DNA of 64,000 bases from Girardinichthys multiradiatus (lineage: Eukaryota > Chordata > Actinopteri > Cyprinodontiformes > Goodeidae), in the NCBI RefSeq assembly GCF_021462225.1, contig NC_061798.1, positions 22,590,820-22,654,819 on the forward strand, written 5' to 3'. The position numbers and the translations under genes are program-made. How positions within the stretch are numbered: the stretch's first letter is position 1; the number at the start of each line of letters is the position of its first letter. Shown here piece by piece: positions 1-12,200 of this stretch. The notes under the pieces were generated by a model. The model was not told where the DNA came from and did no database searches. It saw only the letters and a list, made by a program, of their open reading frames with translations.

Positions 1-593
1 CAACACCAGCAGCTGACATGGCACCCCAGACCATCACTGACTGTGGGTACTTGACACTGGACTTCTGGCATTTTGGCATTTCCTTCTCCCCAGTCTTCCT
101 CCAGACTCTGGCACCTTGATTTCCAAATGACATGCAGAATTTGCTTTCATTCCAAAAAAAGTACTTTGGACCACTGAGCAACAGTCCAGTGCTGCTTCTC
201 TGTAGCCCAGGTCAGGCGCTTCTGCTGCTGTTTCTTGTTCAAAAGTGGCTTGACCTGGGGAATGCGGCACCTTTAGCCCATTTCCTGCACACGCCTGTGC
301 ACGGTGGCTCTGGATGTTTCTACTCCAGACTCAGTCCACTGCTTCCGCAGGTCCCCCAAGGTCTGGAATCGGCCCTTCTCCACAATCTTCCTCAGGGTCC
401 GGTCACCTCTTCTCGTTGTGCAGCGTTTTCTGCCACACTTTTTCCTTCCCACAGACTTCCCACTGAGGTGCCTTGATACAGCACTCTGGGAACAGCCTAT
501 TTGTTCAGAAATTTCTTTCTGTGTCTTACTCTCTTGCTTGAGGGTGTCAATAGTGGCCTTCTGGACAGCAGTCAGGTCGGCAGTCTTACCCAT
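1..593 (-). pseudogene. Tc1 transposase, frame-shifted, C-terminus outside window
   Basis: Reading leftwards from the ATG at 591-593, the N-terminal part is a Tc1 transposase with paired helix-turn-helix DNA binding (starts [20 protein letters not shown]). The reading frame shifts near 150-160, where one extra A lies in a run of A. The first catalytic Asp codon of the SDESK motif also reads as Asn (WNESK). The same two faults are in the copy at 8178-9183, so they predate the duplication. Compared with that copy there are about six substitutions. The element cannot make an active transposase. Confidence 0.9.
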
Positions 594-918
594 GATTGGG
601 GTTTTGAGTGATGAACCAGGCTGGGAGTTTTAAAGGCCTTAGGAATCTTTTGCAGGTGTTTAGAGTTAACTCGTTGATTCAGATGATTAGGTTCATAGCT
701 CGTTTAGAGACCCTTTTAATATGCTAATTTTGTGAGATAGGAATTTTGGGTTTTCATGAGCTGTATGCCAAAATCATCCGTATTAAGACAATAAAAGACT
801 TGAAATATTTCAGTTAGTGTGCAATGAATCTAAAATATATGAATGTTAAATTTTCATCATGACATTATGGAAAATAATTAACTTTATCACAATATGCTAA
901 TATTTTGAGAAGGACCTG
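1..918 (-). mobile_element. Tc1-like element, subfamily A, cut by window start
   Basis: The right-hand inverted repeat ends at 918 with ...AGGACCTG followed by the TA target duplication (919-920). The rest matches the complete element at 7901-9508 in duplicate copy 2, including the same frameshift. Its left part lies outside the window. Confidence 0.93.
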
Positions 919-920
919 TA

Positions 921-2825
921 TACGCCACAGATTCTCCGATCTAATTCAGCTACATGCCTGGACTCACGACATGACAGACAGGAACCTGCTGCAGCTAAAG
1001 CACCACCTGGAAAACATAAACAATCATGAACAGAGGAAAGGCCCCCAAACAAAAACTCAATACTCGCAAATATTGACAGATATTATAGACAAATAATGTT
1101 CTGAACTTGTTAAAATGTGTTTAGATGTAATCAAATCCCATGCCTGGCAATTCACTTTAGTGTCTTTGGCTCCATTGCTTCTGCTTGGATATTACCATGT
1201 GATTTATTATAAATGCTGAACCAAAGGACAAAAGCAGGAAAGGATAGGAAGTAAAACTGTAGCATAATAGCAGCATGGAGAAGGAGATGCTTTGCTACGT
1301 TCAGTCTGAGTGCGAGAAGTGATGCTTATGCTTAATAGTAGCTATGACACATAGTAAGTAGGTGATAAATTGGTGTGAAGTCAGTCATCATAGATGCATG
1401 TCTGGACTATGTGGAATAAAAGCAGAAGGTTTACTGAATGCAAAGTTTAACAAAGCAAGTGGAAGTAAATGTGTTATTTAATGAGGAAGCTGTACCACAG
1501 CAGGAAAGAGAGAGGGTTAAGTGAGCTGAGGAGGAGCAGCTGAACTGAACAGTACATTATCAGAAAAGAAGGGGCTGTCTCTCCAGTTCGGAGGCAGCTT
1601 AATGGCTGCAGACCACAGCACCAACGTCCCAATCAGGTGGCCGCAGTGTCACCTTCCATTTGTTTTATATACCTCTGTCCCCTCCCTCCATGTGAGCTTT
1701 AAAACCAGGGGAAATCTGAGTGTTGACTGCAGTGCTTTCCATTCTCCCTAATTGAAGCTGCCTCATTAGCTTTGAACATCAACTCTCACTCAAATTCTCC
1801 AGCCTATAGAGCAGTCTATTTTAAGAAGCACACTCGTGTTAGACCATTAAGTCAAATTTATTTCTTATGGTGGCGCTGGGGTCTTTCCCTCAATCTCCTG
1901 AGAGTCTCCTGAACACAGAGGTTGAGTGCTGAATGAACTCTTCTTTTCCTGGACTGAAATGATCACCTTTTAAAGAAAAAAATACTCTGTCCACTCTTCA
2001 CATCGTGGCTAAGAACTAAGAAAACTGTTCCCTGTAGGTATGTATTCGCTAAAAATGCTCACCCTTGTACTTCTTGATTAATCTGCTTTCCCAAATTGCT
2101 ACATATGTTTTTTTCACTTTTGCTTTTTGTGATTGGTGTCCATGGTTAGTGCCGGCACAGTCTGTTAGTGTGCCGAGCCTCCTAGAACTTGGTCTGCTGG
2201 GATATGCCAAGTCAGAGTGCTTGCCTATCCTAGAAATAGCTCTGAGGTGGAGTGGAGCCAAAAATCCTCATGGATGCTTGACCACAGCTTTCTAGCTCCC
2301 TATCACTCCTCTGTTAGTGGTTTTAATGTGTGTGTTTTGTAGAAGCTAAAATTAGGCTTCTGGTGTTCTGTATGTACATCCAGTTTTGTCTTTTACTCCA
2401 TTTAAATGCTGGTATTGTTTTAAAGAGGTAGTTTTTTTTTATTCTTTGACTGTTGTAATTTTCAAAGAATGATCGTTTTTGATCATATTCTGCCAGAGAT
2501 TTATCTGTTCTTCCATGCATCTCAGGTGAACTCAGTAAATAACTGTTGAACTCAGGTTCAGTAGCTGCTAATAGTTGCATAATAATTTTAGTCTAGCTTT
2601 ACTTTTGAGACAACTGTTTATTTTAAACCAAAATACTTTGGTAACGCTAAGCATTACTGTTTTTTAGCCAAGCATTGTCATTAGACTTAACATCTAATGA
2701 AATCATAATTTTTTTATTGTTGCCACCAAGATCTTGAGTCAATATGAAAATCTTTACTTATATTTATGATGAAGTAATTGACCCTCTCTGCATGGTCCAT
2801 GTACCGTTTCTGTCAGAAATTTATA
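921..2825. other. Duplicated non-coding block, copy 1
   Basis: No convincing exon, RNA gene or transposon is seen in these 1.9 kb. They repeat at 9511-11415 with about six substitutions. Since exon 1 of the choline transporter opens with a splice acceptor, an untranslated first exon and promoter must lie upstream and could be here, but I cannot place them. Confidence 0.6.
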
Positions 2826-2827
2826 TA

Positions 2828-4691
2828 CAGGTGCTTCTAAAGAAATATGAAATATCGTGAAAAAGTTCAATACATTTTGTCACTAATTTCAGAAAGTAAC
2901 ACTCATATATTATATCAGTTCATTACACATAAAGTAAAATATATATGTATATTTTTTGATGATTATGGCTTACAGAAAATGAGAATATTATATAAGGTCA
3001 ATAAAAAGATATTTTAAACCGAAATGTCAGGCTTCTGAAAAGTATGTTAATTTCTAAACACTTAATACTTGGTCAGGCCTCCTTTTGAATGAATCACTGC
3101 ATCAGTGCTGCATAGCATGGAGGCGATCAGCCTGTGGTTCTGCTAAGGTGTAACGGAAGCCCAGGTTGCTTTGATAGCCGCCTTCAGGGCCTCTGCATTG
3201 TTGAGTCTGGTTTCTCTCATCTTACTCTTGTCAACAGCCCGTAGATTCTCTACAGGGTTCAGGTCAGGCCAGTCTGCTGACAGCGTGTGTGGGTGAATAG
3301 AGGACTTTGGACCACTGAAAAACAGTCCAGTCACTGGTTCACTAGTGGCTTGACATGAATAATGTAACATTTGTAGCCCATTTGCAGAAATGACTGCTTC
3401 AATGCGGCATGGCATGGAGGCAATCAGCCTGTGGCACTGCTGAGGTCTTATGGAGGCCCAGGATGCTTCGATAGCGGCCTTTAGCTCATCCAGAGTGTTG
3501 GGTCTTGAGTCTCTCAACGTTCTCTTCACAATATCCCACAGATTCTCTATGGGGTTCAGGTCAGGAGAGTTGGCAGGCCAATTGAGTACAGTGATACCAT
3601 GGTCAGTAAACCATTTACCAGTGGTTTTGGCACTGTGAGCAGGTGCCAGGTCACGCTGAAAAATGAAATCTTCATCTCCATAAAGCTTTTCAGCAGATGG
3701 AAGCATGAAGTGCTCCAAAATCTCCTGATAGCTAGCTGCATTGACCCTGCCCTTGATAAAACACAGTGGACCAACACCAGCAGCTGACACGGCACCCCAG
3801 ACCATCACTGACTGTGGGTACTTGACACTGGACTTCTGGCATTTTGGCATTTCCTTCTCCCCAGTCTTCCTCCAGACTCTGGCACTTTGATTTCCAAATG
3901 AAATGCAAAATTTGCTTTCATCCGAAAAAAGTACTTTGGACCACTGAGCAACAGTCCAGTGCTGCTTCTCTGTAGCCCAGGTCAGGCGCTTCTGCCGCTG
4001 TTTCTGGTTCAAAAGTGGCTTGACCTGGGGAATGCGGCACCTGTAGCCCATTTCCTGCACATACCTGTGCACGGTGGCTCTGGATGTTTCTACTCCAGAC
4101 TCAGTCCACTGCTTCCGCAGGTCCTCCAAGGTCTGGAATCGGCCCTTCTCCACAATCTTCCTCAGGGTCCGGTCACCTCTTCTCGTTGTGCAGCGTTTTC
4201 TGCCACACTTTTTTCTTCCCACAGACTTCCCACTGAGGTGCCTTGATACAGCACTCTGGGAACAGCCTATTCGTTCAGAAATCTCTTTCTGTGTCTTACC
4301 CTCTTGCTTGAGGGTGTCAATAGTGGCCTTCTGGACAGCAGTCAGGTCGGCAGTCTTACCCATGATTGGGGTTTTGAGTGATGAACCAGGCTGGGAGTTT
4401 TAAAGGCCTCAGGAATCTTTTGCAGGTGTTTAGAGTTAACTCGTTGATTCAGATGATTAGGTTCATAGCTCGTTTAGAGACCCTTTTAATGATATGCTAA
4501 TTTTGTGAGATAGGAATTTTGGGTTTTCATGAGCTGTATGCCAAAATCATCCATATTAAGACAATAAAAGACCTGAAATATTTCAGTTAGTGTGCAATGA
4601 ATCTAAAATATATGAATGTTAAATTTTCATCACGACATTATGGAAAATAATGAACTTTATCACAATATGCTAATATTTTGAGAAGGACCTG
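2828..4691 (-). mobile_element. Chimeric Tc1 element (subfamily B left part, A right part)
   Basis: The left terminus starts CAGGTGCTTCTAAAG after TA (2826-2827). The right terminus, read inwards, starts CAGGTCCTTCTCAAAATATT and is followed by TA (4692-4693). These are the termini of two related but different subfamilies. From about 3381 to 4691 the element is subfamily A (as at 7901-9508). From 2828 to about 3381 it is an internally deleted relative, B. The join leaves one long open frame (3143-4363). The same chimera is in duplicate copy 2 at 11418-13282. Confidence 0.85.
3143..4363 (-). CDS. Chimeric Tc1 transposase, 406 codons
   Basis: This is a DD34E Tc1-type transposase acting at TA sites. 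The N-terminal about 110 residues form the paired HTH DNA-binding region. The catalytic triad is visible: Asp in LFSDESKF, Asp in FQRDLAPAH, and Glu in [10 protein letters not shown], with 34 residues between the second Asp and the Glu. Normal subfamily A proteins end shortly after [12 protein letters not shown]. Here the frame runs past AVISAN into about 75 residues derived from an internally deleted relative, which brings a second, degenerate PDLNPVENL motif. The ATG is the conserved subfamily start (MGKTADL). The frame has no stop, so the element is young or selected at low level. Whether the longer protein works is unknown. Confidence 0.85.
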   Translation of the reverse strand: MGKTADLTAVQKATIDTLKQEGKTQKEISERIGCSQSAVSRHLSGKSVGRKKCGRKRCTTRRGDRTLRKIVEKGRFQTLEDLRKQWTESGVETSRATVHRYVQEMGYRCRIPQVKPLLNQKQRQKRLTWATEKQHWTVAQWSKVLFSDESKFCISFGNQSARVWRKTGEKEMPKCQKSSVKYPQSVMVWGAVSAAGVGPLCFIKGRVNAASYQEILEHFMLPSAEKLYGDEDFIFQRDLAPAHSAKTTGKWFTDHGITVLNWPANSPDLNPIENLWDIVKRTLRDSRPNTLDELKAAIEASWASIRPQQCHRLIASMPCRIEAVISANGLQMLHYSCQATSEPVTGLFFSGPKSSIHPHTLSADWPDLNPVENLRAVDKSKMRETRLNNAEALKAAIKATWASVTP

Positions 4692-4693
4692 TA

Positions 4694-4975
4694 TAGTCTG
4701 GTCACATGAAATGATTTTAAACATCAACCCAAAATCACCATCCAAAAGTGAAGTTTGCATGTGGGAACGTGGTGGTGTGGGTTTACAACAAGCAAGACAA
4801 TAATCCCCAAAACACAATCAAGGAAACTCCTAATGGCTTTCAGAGAAAGAAAGTAAAACTGCCAGAAGGGCCCAATCAATTATCTGAATTGTATCAAACT
4901 GAAAATCCATGGAAAGAACTTCAAATCAGAGCACAAATAAAGGACCCCCAGAACCTTTAAGATTTGAAGACAGTT
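4694..4975 (+). mobile_element. Decayed Tc1 relic next to the chimera
   Basis: Plus-strand translation retains short pieces of the second half of a Tc1 transposase: [10 protein letters not shown], then [10 protein letters not shown] (second Asp region), then NPWKELQ (motif around the catalytic Glu). The chimera apparently inserted into or beside this older element. The rest of 4980-5616 shows no recognisable gene. The relic repeats at 13285-13566. Confidence 0.6.
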
Positions 4976-5418
4976 TGGGCCTGATCTTCATAAGGTTTAC
5001 ATTTACAAGACCACATGCGTCCGCAAAGCTGATCTACAAGTCAGGTGCCAATTGGATTATGTGTGTAAAATCACAACAGTGGGCGCAAACCTTTTAGCAT
5101 GTGTGCACATTACTGATCATATGCCAGAGAAGCGCGTACAGCCTGTATAACTGTTACTGCACATCATGCACAGGACCCATTGTGCTTTGATGTCGATAAT
5201 ATAATGAATAGGAATAAAATAAAGACATTATGGGCCAGATAAAATACTTCATTTGCAAACTAGATGCTAAAATCACTTTTTAGCTGGTGAAAAATCACCA
5301 TTTTAAGACGGGCTATTCCACAGGTTGAGAAAGACAACTGTATGCTTCAACCCTGTCACTAAAAACACATTATTGACAGTAACATTGTGTCATTGCAGAG
5401 CAATCGGTGCTAAATCGG

Positions 5419-5447
5419 TTTGATTACATTTTTTAAATGTAATCAAA
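5419..5447. repeat. Perfect 13-bp inverted repeat, 3-nt loop
   Basis: Arms 5419-5431 and 5435-5447 are exact reverse complements around TTT. It is AT-rich and repeats in copy 2 at 14010-14038. No transposon or terminator context is seen. Confidence 0.6.
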
Positions 5448-5626
5448 TGCATGAACACATGCCAGAGGAGGGTTTATGCAGTAAAAAAAAAGGATTTTGT
5501 GTCACCAAAAAACTATTTAAACAATCAAACATGTTGTATATTGTTAAAATATTGGCAAAACAAACAAAAATGAATTCAGTAAAGTCATTGGAAAATAAAT
5601 TATTATATGTACATACATTTAAATGA

Positions 5627-5985
5627 GGGCTGCACGGTGGCGCAGTTGGTAGCACTGTTGCCTTGCAGCAAGAAGGTCCTGGGTTCGATTCCCAGCCTGG
5701 GGTCTTTCTGCATGGAGTTTGCATGTTCTCCCCGTGCATGTGTGGGTTCTCACTGGGTACTCCGGCTTCCTCCCAAAGACATGCCTGTTAGGTTAATTGG
5801 TAACTCTAAATTGACCTTAGGTGTATGAATGAGTGTATGCTTGGTTGTTTGTGTGTTGCCCTGCGATGGACTGGCAATCTGTCCAGGGTGTACCCTGCCT
5901 CTCGCCCATAGACTGCTGGAGATAGGCACCAGCTCCCCCGCGACCCACTATGGAATAAGCAGTAGAAAATGACTGACTGACTGAC
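5627..5985 (+). mobile_element. V-SINE (DANA/HE1-like, tRNA-derived), complete
   Basis: The head GGGCTGCACGGTGGCGCAGT and box-B-like GGTTCGATTCC are tRNA-derived. The central block (GCATGTTCTCCCCGTG and CTCCGGCTTCCTCCC) is the conserved V-SINE core. The tail is the short repeat GACTGACTGACTGAC. Flanks carry a perfect 10-bp target duplication ATTTAAATGA (5617-5626 and 5986-5995), so the copy is intact. It lies about 95 bp before the exon 1 acceptor. In duplicate copy 2 all but its first 66 bp is deleted. Confidence 0.92.
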
Positions 5986-6105
5986 ATTTAAATGATTTAA
6001 ATTCTTTGTAGGACAGTTGATAGTTGTGATGTTTTATGCCAGAAATTAAATCTCTTTCCTCAATTCTGTCTTTTACACAGGAAATACATGCAGACCTAGT
6101 TCAGG

Positions 6106-6289
6106 ATGGCTATCAACATCCCGGGTCTTGTGGTCATGGCAGTGTTCTACATCGTGATTTTGGGAACAGGCATTTGGGCGTCCATGCGCTCCAAGCGGGT
6201 GGAGAAAAAATGCACAGGAGACGGCATGGAGATAACACTTCTAGCTGGACGCAACATTAACTTGCTTGTTGGAATTTTTACCCTTACTG
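6106..6289 (+). CDS. slc5a7: slc5a7-like coding exon 1 (duplicate copy 1)
   Basis: The exon opens at 6081 after acceptor TTTTACACAG. Twenty-five untranslated bases precede the ATG at 6106, so a non-coding first exon lies further upstream. It encodes residues 1-61 plus one base: the short extracellular N-terminus, TM1 (about residues 6-26, hydrophobic, ending GIWAS) and the conserved [14 protein letters not shown]. The donor is GTAAAG at 6290. It is identical to the copy at 14323-14506. Confidence 0.94.
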
Positions 6290-9200
6290 GTAAAGACGAG
6301 CAAATGGCCATCAGTCGGGAAATAAAACCCACAACTTTCAAGTGATGACACATTAGTGTTGGAAAAGTCTGTCAAAAGCACACGTTTAATGAGACATTTT
6401 GTCCTTCTCTTTCTCCAGCTACATGGGTGGGGGGTGGCTTTATTCTGGGTATCGCTGAGGCAACATACAATCCAACACTCGGTGCAGTTTGGGCACTCAT
6501 GCCTGTGCCTTATGTCTTGACCTTCTTCTTAGGTGAGTGAAGTTTACAGATGGCTTGCAATGTAACGTCACCATGGTGGGTAAACCTGTAAAGACCATAA
6601 ACTTTTTTTTTTGTATTTTTCACTACGTTGACTGTTAACAGATACCAGGTTTAACTGGTTGATACATCTGCATTAAGGCAGAAGGGTCTTAATGGTGGAA
6701 TTGCCTTACTCATATCTTATCCCATTACAACCGCAAACTTCAATATATTTTGATGGGATTATATAAGGTGGACCAACACAAGGCAGTAATTAATTGTGAA
6801 GTGAAAGGAAAATTGTTTTCAAAACATATGTATTTAGCCCAGTTTGTACCCCTAAATAAAATCCAGTGCGACCAATTACCTTCAGAAGTCACCTAACTGG
6901 TGAATAGAGGCCACCTGTGTGTAATTTGGATATGTCTGAAGTTTCACAGACTTTTAAAGATCTTCTTGCTTTGGTCACACCTAATTTATGCTCTGCTATA
7001 AAGAACCAGTAGCAACTATGCAGTGTGTTCCTGTGGCACTTGAACTTTTTACCTGCTAAATTGTCTCCAGTCCTAAATTGGCTAATTAGTGACTACTTTA
7101 ATTTATTGATTTTAAGCTGTCTTTTGTATTTGCAATAATTATGATGAATGTTGCTGACATCGTGGCCAAGTTGCTCTTGTACAAGAGGTCTCATCTGTTT
7201 AAATAAAGGTTAAATAAAATAATTTAATGATAATACTAAGACACAATAGCAAACAAAAATGATTTGGTTGTCCTATTAAACTGAGAAGCCAAACAATGGG
7301 AGCCTCAATCAGAGAAATGGTCAAGAGGCCCATGGTAACTCTGGAGGAGCTGCAGAGACTCATAGCTCCGGTTAGAGAATCTGCTGACAGAACAGGCTTG
7401 TAGTTGTGTCCTCTGGCCTTTAGGTAAGAATGACAAAAATAAAGTCAACAGAAGTAGTTTGCATTTCTGAATATATTATTTAATATTTAATATTAATACT
7501 TTAATATTTTATCAAATAATATTTTGGTCTGTTAAGGGTTGTCTTGTGAATACCAGCCCATTAAGGCAATGGTATTAGGACAAAATCGAAAGGGATGAGC
7601 CAAGCTCTGACATTGAACAGCAAAACTCTGCACACACATGAAATGAATTCACACAATTTCTTAAAATACAAGAATTTATTAACAAAAATAAGTCAACTCA
7701 AAGTCAGACATATTTCAATCAACAAACTCTTTACTATGCTATCTCCAGCTGGTGGCAGGAATGTGTCTTTAACTTTGAAACTCAGAAGAATAACCACAAC
7801 AGCAGTTACATCTCTTATCATTTTAAACTTTAATCCAAGTAGCTGTACACAAAGTGAAAGTTTGCTCCTCATTTCCTGCGCGGTATGTTATGTAAACATA
7901 CAGGTCCTTCTCAAAATATTAGCATATTGTGATAAAGTTCATTATTTTCCATAATGTCATGATGAAAATTTAACATTCATATATTTTAGATTCATTGCAC
8001 ACTAACTGAAATATTTCAGGTCTTTTATTGTCTTAATACGGATGATTTTGGCATACAGCTCATGAAAACCCAAAATTCCTATCTCACAAAATTAGCATAT
8101 TTCATCCGACCAATAAAAGAAAAGTGTTTTTAATACAAAAAACGTCAACCTTCAAATAATCATGTACAGTTATGCACTCAATACTTGGTCGGGAATCCTT
8201 TTGCAGAAATGACTGCTTCAATGCGGCGTGGCATGGAGGCAATCAGCCTGTGGCACTGCTGAGGTCTTATGGAGGCCCAGGATGCTTCGATAGCGGCCTT
8301 TAGCTCATCCAGAGTGTTGGGTCTTGAGTCTCTCAACGTTCTCTTCACAATATCCCACAGATTCTCTATGGGGTTCAGGTCAGGAGAGTTGGCAGGCCAA
8401 TTGAGCACAGTGATACCATGGCCAGTAAACCATTTACCAGTGGTTTTGGCACTGTGAGCAGGTGCCAGGTCGTGCTGAAAAATGAAATCTTCATCTCCAT
8501 AAAGCTTTTCAGCAGATGGAAGCATGAAGTGCTCCAAAATCTCCTGATAGCTAGCTGCATTGACCCTGCCCTTGATAAAACACAGTGGACCAACACCAGC
8601 AGCTGACATGGCACCCCAGACCATCACTGACTGTGGGTACTTGACACTGGACTTCTGGCATTTTGGCATTTCCTTCTCCCCAGTCTTCCTCCAGACTCTG
8701 GCACCTTGATTTCCAAATGACATGCAGAATTTGCTTTCATTCCAAAAAAAGTACTTTGGACCACTGAGCAACAGTCCAGTGCTGCTTCTCTGTAGCCCAG
8801 GTCAGGCGCTTCTGCTGCTGTTTCTTGTTCAAAAGTGGCTTGACCTGGGGAATCCGGCACCTGTAGCCCATTTCCTGCACACGCCTGTGCACGGTGGCTC
8901 TGGATGTTTCTACTCCAGACTCAGTCCACTGCTTCCGCAGGTCCCCCAAGGTCTGGAATCGGCCCTTCTCCACAATCTTCCTCAGGGTCCGGTCACCTCT
9001 TCTCGTTGTGCAGCGTTTCCTGCCACACTTTTTCCTTCCCACAGACTTCCCACTGAGGTGCCTTGATACAGCACTCTGGGAACAGCCTATTCGTTCAGAA
9101 ATTTCTTTCTGTGTCTTTCCCTCTTGCTTGAGGGTGTCAATAGTGGCCTTCTGGACAGCAGTCAGGTCGGCAGTCTTACCCATGATTGGGGTTTTGAGTG

Positions 9201-12200
9201 ATGAACCAGGCTGGGAGTTTTAAAGGCCTTAGGAATCTTTTGCAGGTGTTTAGAGTTAACTCGTTGATTCAGATGATTAGGTTCATAGCTCGTTTAGAGA
9301 CCCTTTTAATATGCTAATTTTGTGAGATAGGAATTTTGGGTTTTCATGAGCTGTATGCCAAAATCATCCGTATTAAGACAATAAAAGACTTGAAATATTT
9401 CAGTTAGTGTGCAATGAATCTAAAATATATGAATGTTAAATTTTCATCATGACATTATGGAAAATAATTAACTTTATCACAATATGCTAATATTTTGAGA
9501 AGGACCTGTATACGCCACAGATTCTCCGATCTAATTCAGCTACATGCCTGGACTCACGACATGACAGACAGGAACCTGCTGCAGCTAAAGCACCACCTGG
9601 AAAACATAAACAATCATGAACAGAGGAAAGGCCCCCAAACAAAAACTCAATACTCGCAAATATTGACAGATATTATAGACAAATAATGTTCTGAACTTGT
9701 TAAAATGTGTTTAGATGTAATCAAATCCCATGCCTGGCAATTCACTTTAGTGTCTTTGGCTCCATTGCTTCTGCTTGGATATTACCATGTGATTTATTAT
9801 AAATGCTGAACCAAAGGACAAAAGCAGGAAAGGATAGGAAGTAAAACTGTAGCATAATAGCAGCATGGAGAAGGAGATGCTTTGCTACGTTCAGTCTGAG
9901 TGCGAGAAGTGATGCTTATGCTTAATAGTAGCTATGACACATAGTAAGTAGGTGATAAATTGGTGTGAAGTCAGTCATCATAGATGCATGTCTGGACTAT
10001 GTGGAATAAAAGCAGAAGGTTTACTGAATGCAAAGTTTAACAAAGCAAGTGGAAGTAAATGTGTTATTTAATGAGGAAGCTGTACCACAGCAGGAAAGAG
10101 AGAGGGTTAAGTGAGCTGAGGAGGAGCAGCTGAACTGAACAGTACATTATCAGAAAAGAAGGGGCTGTCTCTCCAGTTCGGAGGCAGCTTAATGGCTGCA
10201 GACCACAGCGCCAACGTCCCAATCAGGTGGCCGCAGTGTCACCTTCCATTTGTTTTATATACCTCTGTCCCCTCCCTCCATGTGAGCTTTAAAACCAGGG
10301 GAAATCTGAGTGTTGACTGCAGTGCTTTCCATTCTCCCTAATTGAAGCTGCCTCATTAGCTTTGAACATCAACTCTCACTCAAATTCTCCAGCCTATAGA
10401 GCAGTCTATTTTAAGAAGCACACTCGTGTTAGATCATTAAGTCAAATTTATTTCTTATGGTGGCGCTGGGGTCTTTCCCTCAATCTCCTGAGAGACTCCT
10501 GAACACAGAGGTTGAGTGCTGAATGAACTCTTCTTTTCCTGGACTGAAATGATCACCTTTTAAAGAAAAAAATCCTCTGTCCACTCTTCACATCGTGGCT
10601 AAGAACTAAGAAAACTGTTCCCTGTAGGTATGTATTCGCTAAAAATGCTCACCCTTGTACTTCTTGATTAATCTGCTTTCCCAAATTGCTACATATGTTT
10701 TTTTCACTTTTGCTTTTTGTGATTGGTGTCCATGGTTAGTGCCGGCACAGTCTGTCAGTGTGCCGAGCCTCCTAGAACTTGGTCTGCTGGGATATGCCAA
10801 GTCAGAGTGCTTGCCTATCCTAGAAATAGCTCTGAGGTGGAGTGGAGCCAAAAATCCTCATGGATGCTTGACCACAGCTTTCTAGCTCCCTATCACTCCT
10901 CTGTTAGTGGTTTTAATGTGTGTGTTTTGTAGAAGCTAAAATTAGGCTTCTGGTGTTCTGTATGTACATCCAGTTTTGTCTTTTACTCCATTTAAATGCT
11001 GGTATTGTTTTAAAGAGGTAGTTTTTTTTTATTCTTTGACTGTTGTAATTTTCAAAGAATGATCGTTTTTGATCATATTCTGCCAGAGATTTATCTGTTC
11101 TTCCATGCATCTCAGGTGAACTCAGTAAATAACTGTTGAACTCAGGTTCAGTAGCTGCTAATAGTTGCATAATAATTTTAGTCTAGCTTTACTTTTGAGA
11201 CAACTGTTTATTTTAAACCAAAATACTTTGGTAACGCTAAGCATTACTGTTTTTTAGCCAAGCATTGTCATTAGACTTAACATCTAATGAAATCATAATT
11301 TTTTTATTGTTGCCACCAAGATCTTGAGTCAATATGAAAATCTTTACTTATATTTATGATGAAGTAATTGACCATCTCTGCATGGTCCATGTACCGTTTC
11401 TGTCAGAAATTTATATACAGGTGCTTCTAAAGAAATATGAAATATCGTGAAAAAGTTCAATACATTTTGTCACTAATTTCAGAAAGTAACACTCATATAT
11501 TATATCAGTTCATTACACATAAAGTAAAATATATATGTATATTTTTTGATGATTATGGCTTACAGAAAATGAGAATATTATATAAGGTCAATAAAAAGAT
11601 ATTTTAAACCGAAATGTCAGGCTTCTGAAAAGTATGTTAATTTCTAAACACTTAATACTTGGTCAGGCCTCCTTTTGAATGAATCACTGCATCAGTGCTG
11701 CATAGCATGGAGGCGATCAGCCTGTGGTTCTGCTAAGGTGTAACGGAAGCCCAGGTTGCTTTGATAGCCGCCTTCAGGGCCTCTGCATTGTTGAGTCTGG
11801 TTTCTCTCATCTTACTCTTGTCAACAGCCCGTAGATTCTCTACAGGGTTCAGGTCAGGCCAGTCTGCTGACAGCGTGTGTGGGTGAATAGAGGACTTTGG
11901 ACCACTGAAAAACAGTCCAGTCACTGGTTCACTAGTGGCTTGACATGAATAATGTAACATTTGTAGCCCATTTGCAGAAATGACTGCTTCAATGCGGCGT
12001 GGCATGGAGGCAATCAGCCTGTGGCACTGCTGAGGTCTTATGGAGGCCCAGGATGCTTCGATAGCGGCCTTTAGCTCATCCAGAGTGTTGGGTCTTGAGT
12101 CTCTCAACGTTCTCTTCACAATATCCCACAGATTCTCTATGGGGTTCAGGTCAGGAGAGTTGGCAGGCCAATTGAGCACAGTGATACCATGGTCAGTAAA

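Larger units (their letters stand above)
1..7740. repeat. Tandem duplication, copy 1 (left edge outside window)
   Basis: Bases 1-7740 align with 8591-15960 almost base for base. The offset is 8590, becoming 8591 near 4,640 after one inserted base, then 8217 after a 374-bp gap, and 8220 after a 3-bp difference. The two stretches part after 7740 and 15960, where copy 1 continues into sequence that leads to a Tc1 element and copy 2 into unique intron. The unit is therefore about 8.6 kb in tandem, with the junction at 7740/7741. It carries two Tc1 insertions, a V-SINE and coding exons 1 and 2 of the slc5a7-like gene. A false duplication made by the assembler cannot be excluded from sequence alone. 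Confidence 0.95.

Noticed and set aside
921..2825. Small open frames of 60-85 codons present in both duplicate copies
   Set aside because: They are repeated only because the DNA is duplicated. No homology or codon pattern supports them.
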